Origin: Nocardioides sp. YR527
GTDB taxonomy: Bacteria > Actinomycetota > Actinomycetes > Propionibacteriales > Nocardioidaceae
NCBI RefSeq assembly: GCF_900101045.1
Contig: NZ_FNFN01000007.1
Span: 124,001-188,000 of the forward strand
DNA length: 64,000 bases
Direction: 5' to 3'
Each line of letters starts with the position of its first letter. The first letter of the stretch is position 1. Made by a program: the position numbers and the translations under genes. A model generated the notes under the pieces. That model worked only from the letters and a program-made list of their open reading frames with translations. It was not told the DNA's origin and searched no databases. This document shows positions 45,369-53,846 of this stretch, piece after piece.

Positions 45369-45995
45369 TCAGGGACGGTCGACCCACTGGTCCGCGCCCG
45401 GGACCAGCACAGACGCCCCTGCGGTGAGCTCTGCGAGGAGCGCTTCGAGGCGTTTCTCCTCGGCAGGCGGGGCCCCGATCCGCAGGGTCACGGCGGCCCC
45501 GTAGGTGGTGTCGAGGACGGCCACCCCGGAGGATCGAAGGTCGGTCTCGAGGCGGCCGGAGGCGTCGTACGGAACCTCGATCGAATACTCCCGGACGAGC
45601 TCTCGCCTCACCGTCCCGACCTGCGCCAACGCGGTCCGGACGGCGTCTGAGTAGGCCCTCACCAGTCCTCCTGCACCCAACAGCGTCCCGCCGAACCAGC
45701 GGGTCACCACGGCGACCGTGTCCGAGACTCCCGCGCCGCGGAGCACCTCGAGCATCGGGGCGCCCGCGGTGCCGGCCGGCTCACCGTCGTCGTTGGAGCG
45801 CTCGACGGGCTGCGGCGGTGGGCCGACCCTGAAGGCGGAGCAGGTGTGCCGGGCGTCCCAGTGCTGCTTGCGCAGCCGCTCGACCACCGCCCGCGCGTCG
45901 GCCTCGTCCTCGACCCGGGCGAGCGTGCACAGGAACCGGGAGCGCTTCTCCTCGATCTCGGCCGCGCCGTCGCGGGCGATCGTCAGGTAGTGCAT
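45369..45995 (-). CDS. YigZ/IMPACT family protein
   Basis: 208 aa with the UPF0029 N-terminal domain (EIEEKRSRFLCTLARVEDEADARAVVERLRKQHWDARHTCSAFRVG...NDDGEPAGTAGAPMLEVLRGAGVSDTVAVVTRWFGGTLLGAGGLVRAYSDAV) and a C-terminal DUF1949 domain. YigZ proteins are linked to translation regulation and ribosome-associated stress; the exact activity is unsettled. A GTG one codon upstream (45998) is an alternative start. It follows the TSUP gene by 16 bp. Confidence 0.93.
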   Translation of the reverse strand: MHYLTIARDGAAEIEEKRSRFLCTLARVEDEADARAVVERLRKQHWDARHTCSAFRVGPPPQPVERSNDDGEPAGTAGAPMLEVLRGAGVSDTVAVVTRWFGGTLLGAGGLVRAYSDAVRTALAQVGTVRRELVREYSIEVPYDASGRLETDLRSSGVAVLDTTYGAAVTLRIGAPPAEEKRLEALLAELTAGASVLVPGADQWVDRP

Positions 45996-46011
45996 CACCC
46001 CGTAGCCCCCC

Positions 46012-46791
46012 TCACCACAGTCCGAGCACGCTGCCGCCGATACGGATGATGAACGCGGCGACCACGACGATGAAGAAGACGCGTACGAACCCGGCGCCCT
46101 TCGCCACCGCGGTCCGCGCCCCGAGGTAACCGCCGATCAGGTTGCACACACCCATCACCAGCCCGGTCTTCCACAGCACCGCGCCCTGCGGGATGAAGAC
46201 CATCAGGGCGGCTAGGTTGGTGGCGACGTTGGCCATCTTCGCCTTCGCGCTCGCCTCCAGGAAGGAGTAGCCGAGCAGGCCGACGAGCCCGATCACCAGG
46301 AAGCTGCCTGTGCCCGGCCCCAGCGCACCGTCGTAGAAGCCGACCGCGAACCCGACGACCATCGCGCCGATCACGTGCTGGTGGCCGTGGAACTTCAGCT
46401 TGGTCGCCGCCCCGAGCTGCGGCTTGAAGACCACCCACGCGCCGACCAGGATGAGTGCGACCAGGACGATCGGCTCGAAGACCTCCTCGGGAAGGTACGA
46501 GGCGACCCCCGCACCCAAGGCCGAGCCGATGAAAGCGAGGATCATGAGCGGGACGAAGGTCTTCGGATCGGGCTTCACGCGCCGGTAGTAGGTCGCGGCG
46601 CTGACGGAGGTGCCGAAGATCGAGGCCAGCTTGTTGGTCGCCAGGATCTGCACCGGGGCCGCGCCGGGCAGGAACAGCATCAGCGCCGGGAGCTGGATCA
46701 GGCCACCGCCGCCGACCACCGCGTCCACGTATCCGGCGGCCAGGGCCGCGAGAGCGAGAAGGGCAAGTACGTTCAGCGTCTCCTCGGTCAC
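46012..46791 (-). CDS. Sulfite exporter TauE/SafE (TSUP) family permease
   Basis: 259 aa from a GTG, with about eight hydrophobic segments in two repeats: AAGYVDAVVGGGGLIQLPAL...NKLASIFGTSVSAATY and VGFYDGALGPGTGSFLVIGLV...ATNLAALMVF, the TSUP signatures. Members move sulfonates, sulfite or other anions; the substrate is not readable. It probably forms a unit with the YigZ gene just downstream. Confidence 0.92.
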   Translation of the reverse strand: MTEETLNVLALLALAALAAGYVDAVVGGGGLIQLPALMLFLPGAAPVQILATNKLASIFGTSVSAATYYRRVKPDPKTFVPLMILAFIGSALGAGVASYLPEEVFEPIVLVALILVGAWVVFKPQLGAATKLKFHGHQHVIGAMVVGFAVGFYDGALGPGTGSFLVIGLVGLLGYSFLEASAKAKMANVATNLAALMVFIPQGAVLWKTGLVMGVCNLIGGYLGARTAVAKGAGFVRVFFIVVVAAFIIRIGGSVLGLW

Positions 46792-46819
46792 GAGCGCAGG
46801 CTACGCGGCCGGATGCTCG

Positions 46820-46833
46820 CCGAGTCAACTCGG
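46820..46833. terminator. Short hairpin after the VWA gene
   Basis: CCGAGT-CA-ACTCGG (46820-46833) is a 6-bp stem 1 bp beyond the VWA stop (minus strand). The core resembles the CCGAG hairpins at 20987-21067. No T-tract is present. Confidence 0.4.
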
Positions 46834-46834
46834 T

Positions 46835-48850
46835 TCAGCCGGCCCACCAGCCGCGACCACCGAACGCGTCCGGATAGCCGCCGTAGGTGTTCGACGTACG
46901 CCGCGCAGTCCGGTCGCCGAGATAGGAGCCGACGACGGCGGCGCCGAGATCGTCCAGCTCGGGCGCGACGACGCGGCCCTCGACGCGGCGGGCCATGGAG
47001 TCGATGAAGCGGGCCAGACCGGGATCCTCACCGAGGCGGAAGAAGGTCGTCTGGGCGCCGAGGCGACGGGAGTTCTCCAGCTCTTCGACGGACCGCGCGA
47101 TCGTGACCGGATGGGGCGGGTAGGAGAACCAGACGTCGCCGCCCGGCTCCAGGTGGGCGGTGGGCTCGCCGTCGGTCACGATCAGGAGCACCGGCTGGGC
47201 GCCGGGGTGCTTGCGGAAGTGCCGGTTGGCCAGCAGCAGCGCGTGGTGCAGGTTGGTGCCCTTGTCCCAGATCGCGTCGAGGGCGGTCAGCTTCTCGATC
47301 TCCATCGTCTGGGCATAGCGGCCGAACGAGATCAGCTGCAGGTCGTCATTGCGGAAACGGCTCTTGATCAGGGTGTGCAGGGCCAGCGCGGTGCGCTTCA
47401 TCGGCACCCACCGGCCATCCATCGCCATCGAGAAGCTGGTGTCGACCAGCAGGGCGACCGCTGCCTGCGTACGGGCCTCTGTCTCCTGCACCTCGATGTC
47501 GTCGACTCTCAGGCGCACCCCGGGGCCGCGTCGGCCCTCACCGACCTCCCGGATCACGGCGTTCGTGATCGTGCGAGGTACGTCCCAGGGTTCGGTGTCG
47601 CCGAAGGCCCAGGGCCGTGAGGAGCCGGAGAGGTCACCGGCCGCGCCGGCGCGCTGCAGGTCGCGTTCGCCCTGCCGTCCCGAGAGCCGCTGGGCGACGT
47701 CTCGGAGCAGGGCCTTGCCGAGCTGGCGCATCGCCTTCGGGGTCAGCCGCAGGTCGCCGTCGGAGCCGCGCTCGAGCTGGCCGGAGTCACGCAGCGCCTG
47801 CTCGAGCTCCTGCAGGGTGCGCGCGTCGACCGCTGCCTGGTCACCGAGCTGACGGGAGAGGGCGTCGAGGTCGATGTCGTCGAGTCGCGAGCCGGCGTAG
47901 GACTGCTGGAGCTGCTCGGAGAGCTGGTCGAGCTCGGCGATGTCCTGCAGCACGCCGGTGCCGTCACCGAGTCCCAGGCTCTCACCGCCGCCGAACTCCT
48001 CGGAGCCGTACCAGTCCTCACCGGGCCGTGCTGCCTGCAGGTTGGCGTCTAGCTGTGCCATCTGCTCCATCAGCGCCGGCGACCCGAAGGCCTGCTGGGA
48101 GAGCTCCATCAGCTCGCGTCGCTGCTCGGCCGACATCGAGTTGAGCATCCGCTGGGCGGCCGCCGAGCGCTGCGCGAGGGCGTCGAGCAGCTCGTCGATG
48201 TTCTGCGGGTTCTCGGGGAAGTACTGGCCGTGCTTGGCCATGAACTCGTCGAAGTCCGCAGGCGTGTCCTGCCCGCGGTTGTGCTTGTCGAGGAGCTCGT
48301 TGAGATCGCGCAGCATCTGCGCGATCGCCTCGCGGTCCTCGTCGGTCGCCCCTTCGAGGGCCTGCTTCATGCCCTGGAACCGCTGGTCGAGGAGCTCGCG
48401 GCCGAGCAGGTCCTTGATCTCCTCATAGGCCTCGCGCGCCTCGCGGGAGGTCCAGTCGTAGGAGGCGAGCTCGCTGACCGCAGCGGCGGTGTTCGGCGAG
48501 AGGTTGTCGATCTGCATCTCCCGGAACGCGCGGTCGCCGTCGTCCATGGTGACGTCGCGGGCCAGCTGCTTGCGCTCCTCCAGGACCGCCCTGTCCAGCA
48601 GCTCACGCACCTGCTCGAGGGTGCCGTCGAGGTTGTGCCGCTGCAGCAGCTCGCGACGCCGCTCGGCGACCTGCCGGGCGAGGTCGTCGAGCCCGCGCTG
48701 GTCCTGTCCCCCGCGCCGCAGGAACTCCCGCATCGCCCGCTCGGGCGAGTAGCCCGACATCACGTCCTCGCCGATCGCGTCCAGCGCCTCGGCGATGTCG
48801 ACCGGCGGCGCGAGCGGGTCACCCCCGGCGTACTTCTTGTAGCGGCTCAT
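46835..48850 (-). CDS. VWA-domain protein paired with a MoxR ATPase
   Basis: 671 aa. The first two thirds are a long helical, acidic region (MREFLRRGGQDQRGLDDLARQVAERRRELL..., MAKHGQYFPENPQNIDELLDAL). The C-terminal third is a von Willebrand A domain with the MIDAS motif VDTSFSMA (DxSxS), a later Thr region and LLIVTDGEPTAHLEPGG. No signal or membrane segment is present, so it acts in the cytoplasm. MoxR/VWA pairs work as chaperone-like systems that assemble or activate metal enzymes or complexes. AGAGGAG precedes the ATG. It is the last gene of the SARP-MoxR-VWA unit, separated from MoxR by an inverted repeat. Confidence 0.9.
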   Translation of the reverse strand: MSRYKKYAGGDPLAPPVDIAEALDAIGEDVMSGYSPERAMREFLRRGGQDQRGLDDLARQVAERRRELLQRHNLDGTLEQVRELLDRAVLEERKQLARDVTMDDGDRAFREMQIDNLSPNTAAAVSELASYDWTSREAREAYEEIKDLLGRELLDQRFQGMKQALEGATDEDREAIAQMLRDLNELLDKHNRGQDTPADFDEFMAKHGQYFPENPQNIDELLDALAQRSAAAQRMLNSMSAEQRRELMELSQQAFGSPALMEQMAQLDANLQAARPGEDWYGSEEFGGGESLGLGDGTGVLQDIAELDQLSEQLQQSYAGSRLDDIDLDALSRQLGDQAAVDARTLQELEQALRDSGQLERGSDGDLRLTPKAMRQLGKALLRDVAQRLSGRQGERDLQRAGAAGDLSGSSRPWAFGDTEPWDVPRTITNAVIREVGEGRRGPGVRLRVDDIEVQETEARTQAAVALLVDTSFSMAMDGRWVPMKRTALALHTLIKSRFRNDDLQLISFGRYAQTMEIEKLTALDAIWDKGTNLHHALLLANRHFRKHPGAQPVLLIVTDGEPTAHLEPGGDVWFSYPPHPVTIARSVEELENSRRLGAQTTFFRLGEDPGLARFIDSMARRVEGRVVAPELDDLGAAVVGSYLGDRTARRTSNTYGGYPDAFGGRGWWAG

Positions 48851-48866
48851 CGTGGCTCCTCTGCGC

Positions 48867-48939
48867 GTGTAACACGCTGTTCGTAGGTCTATCCGGTCGT
48901 TCCCATAGGGCGAGTAGTCCTACGAACGACGTGTTACAC
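48867..48939. repeat. 21-bp inverted repeat between the MoxR and VWA genes
   Basis: Left arm 48867-48887 (GTGTAACACG...TTCGTAGG) and right arm 48919-48939 (CCTACGAAC...GTGTTACAC) pair except at two positions, with a 31-bp loop. It fills most of the 108-bp gap of an otherwise compact operon. It may be a small insertion element, an attenuator or an mRNA stabiliser. Confidence 0.8.
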
Positions 48940-48958
48940 ACGGCTGACGCCTCCCGGC

Positions 48959-50362
48959 TCAGCCATAGATCGTCTCTCCGTCGGCCGTGTCCTTGCCGAT
49001 CTTTCTGGCCAGGAACAGGCCTTCCAAGGCCAGCTCCACCGCGCTGGCGAGCTGGCCGTCGTTCTTGGGACCGCCGGTGGCCTCGTAGACGCGGTCGCCG
49101 ATCTGGTCGTAGAGGTCGGACTCGCCCAGGACCGGCAGGCCCTCCAGGAAGGCGCGGGCGGAGATCTTGGTGCCGGTGGTGACCATCCGGCCGTCCTCGA
49201 TGGCGTCGATGAGGAGCGCGAAGTCGAGGCCGCGGAAGGACTTGCGGACGGTCTCGGCGATGGCCGTTCGCAGCAGGTGGGTGAGGATCTCGGACTCGCG
49301 GCCCTCCTCCCCGGACTCGAACTCGATCTTGCCGGAGAGGACCTCGACGGCCGTCTCCAGGTCGACGAGACGAGCGACCGCATCGGGCTCCCCCGCCACG
49401 GTGGCGCGGTGCAGCGCCGCGGCCGCAACCGTCTCCGCGCCCGCGATCGAGAAGCGTGCCGAGACCCCGGAGCGCTGATCGACAGCGGAGGATGCGCGCA
49501 GGTGGCGGGTGAAGACGGCGAGGATCTCGAGCAGGTGGTCGGGTACGTCGGCGACCAGGGCGGCCTCCTGCCGGATGACCGCCATCTCCGCGGCGAGCTC
49601 GCGCGGGTAGTGGGTGCGGATCTCGGCACCGAAGCGGTCCTTGAGCGGCGTGATGATCCGGCCGCGGTTGGTGTAGTCCTCCGGGTTCGCGGAGGCGACG
49701 ACGAGCAGGTCGAGCGGCAGCCGGAGCACGTAGCCGCGGATCTGGATGTCGCGCTCCTCCATCACGTTGAGCATCGCGACCTGGATCCGCTCGGCGAGGT
49801 CGGGCAGCTCGTTGATCGCGACGATGCCGCGGTGGGAGCGCGGGATGAGGCCGAAGTGGATCGTCTCCGGGTCGCCGAGCGAGCGTCCCTCGGCGACCTT
49901 CATCGGGTCGACGTCGCCGATCAGGTCGGCGACGGAGGTGTCGGGGGTGGCCAGCTTCTCCGAGTAGCGCTCGGAGCGGTGCTTCCACGCGATCGGCAAC
50001 GCCTCGCCGGCGGTCGCGGCCAACCGCTGGGACCCCACGCTGACGGGCTCATAGGGGTGCTCGCCGAGCTCGGATCCCTCGATGACCGGGGTCCATTCGT
50101 CGAGCAGTCCCACCAACGTACGCAGCAGCCTGGTCTTTCCCTGACCACGCTCGCCCAGCAGGACGACGTCGTGGCCGGCGATCAGGGCGCGTTCGAGCTG
50201 CGGGATGACGGTCTCCTCCAGCCCGTGCAGTCCGGGCCAGGGGTCCTCTCCGGCGGCCAGCTTCGCCAGCAGGTTGTCCCGGATCTCCTCGCGGAGCGAC
50301 TTGAACACATGGCCGCTGGCGCGCAGCTGGCCGAGGGTGCTGATCGTGGGTGCGGCAGTCAC
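48959..50362 (-). CDS. MoxR-type AAA+ ATPase
   Basis: 467 aa with an AAA+ core: Walker A GERGQGKTRLL (about 69-76), Walker B region GIVAINELPDLAERIQVAMLNVMEERDIQIRGY, sensor 1 VVASANPEDYTNRGRIITPLKDRF. The long form (467 aa, against about 330 for plain MoxR) has a helical C-terminal extension. It is the ATPase partner of the VWA protein encoded downstream. Its ATG overlaps the stop of the SARP gene by 4 bp (ATGA), so the regulator and ATPase are translationally coupled. Confidence 0.92.
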   Translation of the reverse strand: MTAAPTISTLGQLRASGHVFKSLREEIRDNLLAKLAAGEDPWPGLHGLEETVIPQLERALIAGHDVVLLGERGQGKTRLLRTLVGLLDEWTPVIEGSELGEHPYEPVSVGSQRLAATAGEALPIAWKHRSERYSEKLATPDTSVADLIGDVDPMKVAEGRSLGDPETIHFGLIPRSHRGIVAINELPDLAERIQVAMLNVMEERDIQIRGYVLRLPLDLLVVASANPEDYTNRGRIITPLKDRFGAEIRTHYPRELAAEMAVIRQEAALVADVPDHLLEILAVFTRHLRASSAVDQRSGVSARFSIAGAETVAAAALHRATVAGEPDAVARLVDLETAVEVLSGKIEFESGEEGRESEILTHLLRTAIAETVRKSFRGLDFALLIDAIEDGRMVTTGTKISARAFLEGLPVLGESDLYDQIGDRVYEATGGPKNDGQLASAVELALEGLFLARKIGKDTADGETIYG

Positions 50363-53211
50363 GGACGCAACGCTACGCCGCTGCTCAACCCCTGGGCGGC
50401 CTCGGCGTCGACATCCCGATCCGCGGATGCGGAGGACCCGACGCTGGCGAGGAGATCCTCGACACGCTCCCGGGTCAGCGCGGTGCGGTCCAGCTCCCCC
50501 ACCTCGTCCAGGATCGCGACGACCTCGTGGAGCGTCGCCCGGGCCTGCGCGACGCGGTCGGTCTCGCGCTCGATCACGGCGCGGCGTACGAGGACGTTGG
50601 CCTCACCCCACCGGTTGCGCTCCTCGAGGCGGTGGGTCAGCTCCAGCCGCAGGTGGGTCTCGGCCTCGGTGTAGCGCCGCAGGCCGATCAGGGCGTCGAC
50701 CAGGGTCATCCGCGGCGAGGCGGAGGAGTCGACGTCGACTGGATCCTGGCCGATCTCGTCCTCGACCAGCCGCACGGCGTCCTCGTAACGCTCCATCCGG
50801 ACATAGACCTCGGCCAGCCCGATCAGGCTGCCGCGGGCGCGGTCGTCCATCCCGGCGGCGTCCGCGACGGCGTACGCCTCCTCGAGGACCGCGACGGCCT
50901 CATCGAGGGAGCCGATCATGCTCAGCGCCTGGCCGCAGTTGGACAGCGCCATCTCCAGACCGGCCGCGATCCCGGCCTCACGGAACACCTCGGCGGCGCC
51001 ACGGAACTCCGAGATCGCCCGCGTCAGGTCACCAACCCGCGCCCGGCTGATCCCGAACTGGTTGCGGATGTAGGCAGCGTCGACCTTCTGACCGGCGCGG
51101 AGGGCAGCGTCGAGGCCGAGCTCCTGAAGGGGGACGGTCTCGGCGGGCGGGTGCCGCATCGAGAGGCTGAACATCTTGTTGACCAGCTGGTAGGCGGGAC
51201 CCAGCAGCCCCGCACGCACGGCGAGACGTACGGCACTGCCCATGGTCAGCCACTCCCGATCACCCCAGGCGCGGGCCTGCTGCGAGGTGGCGAAGCTCAG
51301 TGGCGTCACGCCGTCGACGACGGGGTCGAGGCTCATCAGCCGGAAGGACCGGCCGTCGGCCTCGGAAGCAGCGACCAGGGAGTGGGTGTACCAGCTCACC
51401 AACCGCAGCAGCGCCTCGCCGGACTCCTCCTCGGAGCCCATCTCCAGGGCGTAGTCGCGGATCAGGTCGTGGAGCACGAAGCGTCCGGGGCGGTGCTCGC
51501 GGACGAGGTTGGCGTCGACCAGCTTGTCGACCAGACGTCGGGCGGTGGCGATGTCGACGGCGAAGAGCGCCCCCATCGCGGGCATCCCGATCTCGTGACC
51601 CGGGCGAAGACCCAGGAGGCGGAAGGCACGCCGCGACTCCTCGTCGAGGGAGTCGTAGGACCAGGAGAAGACCGCGCGCAGGTCGGAGATGGGGTCGAGC
51701 GGTGCCTCCAGCGCCGCCAGCCGGCTGGTCTCGCCGTCGAGCTCGGCGACCAGATCGGTCAGCGGGAGGTCGGGGTAGCGGCTGCAGCGCTCGGCCGCGA
51801 CGGCAAGAGCCAGTGGCAGGTGTCCACACCTCTCCGCCAGGGCGCGTACGTCCGCGTCGTCGGCCGCCCGGTCGATGAGCCGTTGCTTCAGGAAGGCCAC
51901 CGACTCCGCCGGGGCGAGCGTATCCAGCGCGAGCCGCCGGGCGCCCTCCCGGGTGGCCAGGCCACGCAGCTGGCTCCGGCTCGTCACCAGCACCAACGAG
52001 TCACCACCCGGCAGCAGCGGTCGCACCTGGGTGGAGTCGCGAGCGTTGTCGAGCATGAGCAGCATGCGCCGCTGCGCGAGGGTCGTACGCAGCAGGGCCG
52101 ATGCCGCGTCCACCTCGGACGGCACCGAGGCGGCGTCGACGCCGAGCCCGATGAGCAGGGTGGTGAGCGCCTGGGCGTGCGAGAGCGGCTCGCCCGGCCC
52201 GAATCCGCGCAGGTCGATGAAGAGCTGACCGTCGGGGAAGTGCTCGGTGCGGGCACGAGCCCAGTGCACCGCGAACGCGGTCTTGCCCACCGCACCGATG
52301 CCGTGCACGGCGACCACGCTCGGCCACCCGGCGTCGTGGAAGATCGTCACCGCGTCGAGCAGCCGGAGCTCGGCCTCGCGACCGGAGAAGCTGGGGATGT
52401 CGGCCGGGAGCTGCCTCGGGACCATGTCCTCCTCCGAGACGCGCTGCGCGGGCACGGTCGCCTGCCCCTGGGAGGCCTCGACTTCCGGGGCCGCCGAGGA
52501 GCCGGCCAGTAGCCGGGTGAACGTGGAGCGCAGCTCCGTGCCGGGGTCGGCGCCGAGCTCGTCGGCCAGCCGAGCCCGGACCTCCTCATAGGCCTCCAGC
52601 GCTTCGGCCGTACGCCCCGCGGCGTCGAGCGCGCCCAGCATCACGACCCACAGGGACTCGCGCAGCGGATGATCGCCGACCACCCGGCGGATCTCGGCGA
52701 CCGCCTTCGCGGCCCGCCCTGCGGCGATGTCGAGCTCGGCACGGCGTTCCAGCGCCGCGAGGTAGCGGTCGACCAGCCACGGACGGGTGCGCTCGGCCAG
52801 CGACTCACCGGCGGGTTCGTCGAACGGCTCGGCGCGCCACAGCTCGATGGCCTCCTCGAGCCGGTCGTAGGCTTCGGGCCCCTCGGCCGCGTCGAGCAGG
52901 TCGATGAAGGCGAGCGCGTCCACCGAGGAGCGGGGCAGGTCGAGGATGTAGCCGCCGGCGGCGCGGCGTACGACCTCCTTACCGAGCACACGACGCAGCC
53001 GCCCGATGTAGGTGTGCAGGCTGCCACGCGGGTTGTCGGGGAGCTCCTCGCCCCAGATCCGGTCGGCGAGCAGGTCGGCGGAGACCGGCGTGCCGGCCTC
53101 CAGAGCCAGCAGCGCCAGGAGCGTGCGCGGGCGTCGTCCCGGGACCTCTACGGGCTCGCCTGCGCGCGTGACGATGAGCGGGCCCAGCAGACAGATGCTC
53201 ACATCCGTCAC
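50359..53211 (-). CDS. AfsR/SARP-type regulator with NB-ARC and TPR domains
   Basis: About 950 aa from a GTG at 53211 (GTG 53202 also possible). Residues 1-95 are an OmpR-like DNA-binding domain (PRTLLALLALEAGTPVSADLLADRIWGEELPDNPRGSLHTYIGRLRRVLG), 97-240 the BTAD domain, about 270-560 an NB-ARC ATPase with Walker A GIGAVGKT (303-311) and the LMLDNARD Walker B, and about 640-930 TPR repeats. This is the AfsR layout of streptomycetes, which integrates signals to activate secondary metabolism or development. Placing it as first gene of a unit with MoxR and VWA is unusual. It is divergent from the YchJ gene with 113 bp between. Confidence 0.92.
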   Translation of the reverse strand: MTDVSICLLGPLIVTRAGEPVEVPGRRPRTLLALLALEAGTPVSADLLADRIWGEELPDNPRGSLHTYIGRLRRVLGKEVVRRAAGGYILDLPRSSVDALAFIDLLDAAEGPEAYDRLEEAIELWRAEPFDEPAGESLAERTRPWLVDRYLAALERRAELDIAAGRAAKAVAEIRRVVGDHPLRESLWVVMLGALDAAGRTAEALEAYEEVRARLADELGADPGTELRSTFTRLLAGSSAAPEVEASQGQATVPAQRVSEEDMVPRQLPADIPSFSGREAELRLLDAVTIFHDAGWPSVVAVHGIGAVGKTAFAVHWARARTEHFPDGQLFIDLRGFGPGEPLSHAQALTTLLIGLGVDAASVPSEVDAASALLRTTLAQRRMLLMLDNARDSTQVRPLLPGGDSLVLVTSRSQLRGLATREGARRLALDTLAPAESVAFLKQRLIDRAADDADVRALAERCGHLPLALAVAAERCSRYPDLPLTDLVAELDGETSRLAALEAPLDPISDLRAVFSWSYDSLDEESRRAFRLLGLRPGHEIGMPAMGALFAVDIATARRLVDKLVDANLVREHRPGRFVLHDLIRDYALEMGSEEESGEALLRLVSWYTHSLVAASEADGRSFRLMSLDPVVDGVTPLSFATSQQARAWGDREWLTMGSAVRLAVRAGLLGPAYQLVNKMFSLSMRHPPAETVPLQELGLDAALRAGQKVDAAYIRNQFGISRARVGDLTRAISEFRGAAEVFREAGIAAGLEMALSNCGQALSMIGSLDEAVAVLEEAYAVADAAGMDDRARGSLIGLAEVYVRMERYEDAVRLVEDEIGQDPVDVDSSASPRMTLVDALIGLRRYTEAETHLRLELTHRLEERNRWGEANVLVRRAVIERETDRVAQARATLHEVVAILDEVGELDRTALTRERVEDLLASVGSSASADRDVDAEAAQGLSSGVALRP

Positions 53212-53324
53212 CGAAGCACCCCCGCCGTCCCGAGCCTTATGCGCCTGAGAGCCACCCCCACACCATAGTCGGGGCGCTCCGGGCCCACGACGAGAATGCG
53301 TCCTTTCCGGTACACAATGGGCGC

Positions 53325-53750
53325 ATGTCCCCCTTCGGCCACACCGCCAACGGTTCGCCCCTGCCCCAGGAGTGCCCGTGCGGCAGCGGTCGACGCTATG
53401 CGCTGTGCTGCCACCGGCTGCACCGTGGCGGCGCCCTGGCCGAGACGCCGGAGGAGCTGATGCGCAGCCGCTATGCGGCGTACGCCCTCGGGGACTGGGA
53501 CTACATCTTCCGCACCTGGCATCCGGGGACCCGCCCCGATGATCTGGGCGTGGCCGCACCCGACTCGCGGTTGACCTGGACGGGGCTGGAGATCGAGGGC
53601 TCCGGGCTCGATGACGACACCCACGGCTGGGTGGCGTTCCGGGCGTCCTACCAGGCGCCGTCGGGCGACGGAGTGCTCGCCGAGCGCAGCCGGTTCGAGC
53701 TGCGTGCCGGGCGGTGGCTCTACGTCGACGGCGACATCGCGGATCAATGA
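53325..53750 (+). CDS. YchJ-family (UPF0225) SEC-C motif protein
   Basis: 141 aa. The N-terminal SEC-C zinc motif is CPCGSGRRYALCC (Cys at 18, 20, 28, 29), then TPEELMRSRYAAYALGDWDYIFRTWHP and the NTF2-like part WTGLEIEGSGLDDDTHGWVAFRASYQ, RSRFELRAGRWLYVDGD. The function of YchJ is unknown; SEC-C binds zinc and may contact protein or ribosome. A -10-like TACACA(AT) lies 6-8 nt before the ATG, so a leaderless mRNA is possible. The Dos-like kinase gene follows 96 bp downstream. Confidence 0.92.
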   Translation: MSPFGHTANGSPLPQECPCGSGRRYALCCHRLHRGGALAETPEELMRSRYAAYALGDWDYIFRTWHPGTRPDDLGVAAPDSRLTWTGLEIEGSGLDDDTHGWVAFRASYQAPSGDGVLAERSRFELRAGRWLYVDGDIADQ

Positions 53751-53846
53751 CCAAACGCAAGCATTCGCGCGAGTTTGAGGCAGACAGTGGAGAAACTGTT
53801 GCCGATATGTGGACGCGACCGGGTCCGGCACGACAGACTCTGACAA

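Noticed and set aside
53751..53846. DosR-type binding site upstream of the kinase gene
   Set aside because: A GGAC...GTCC pair exists near 53809-53825 but the spacing does not fit the DosR consensus.
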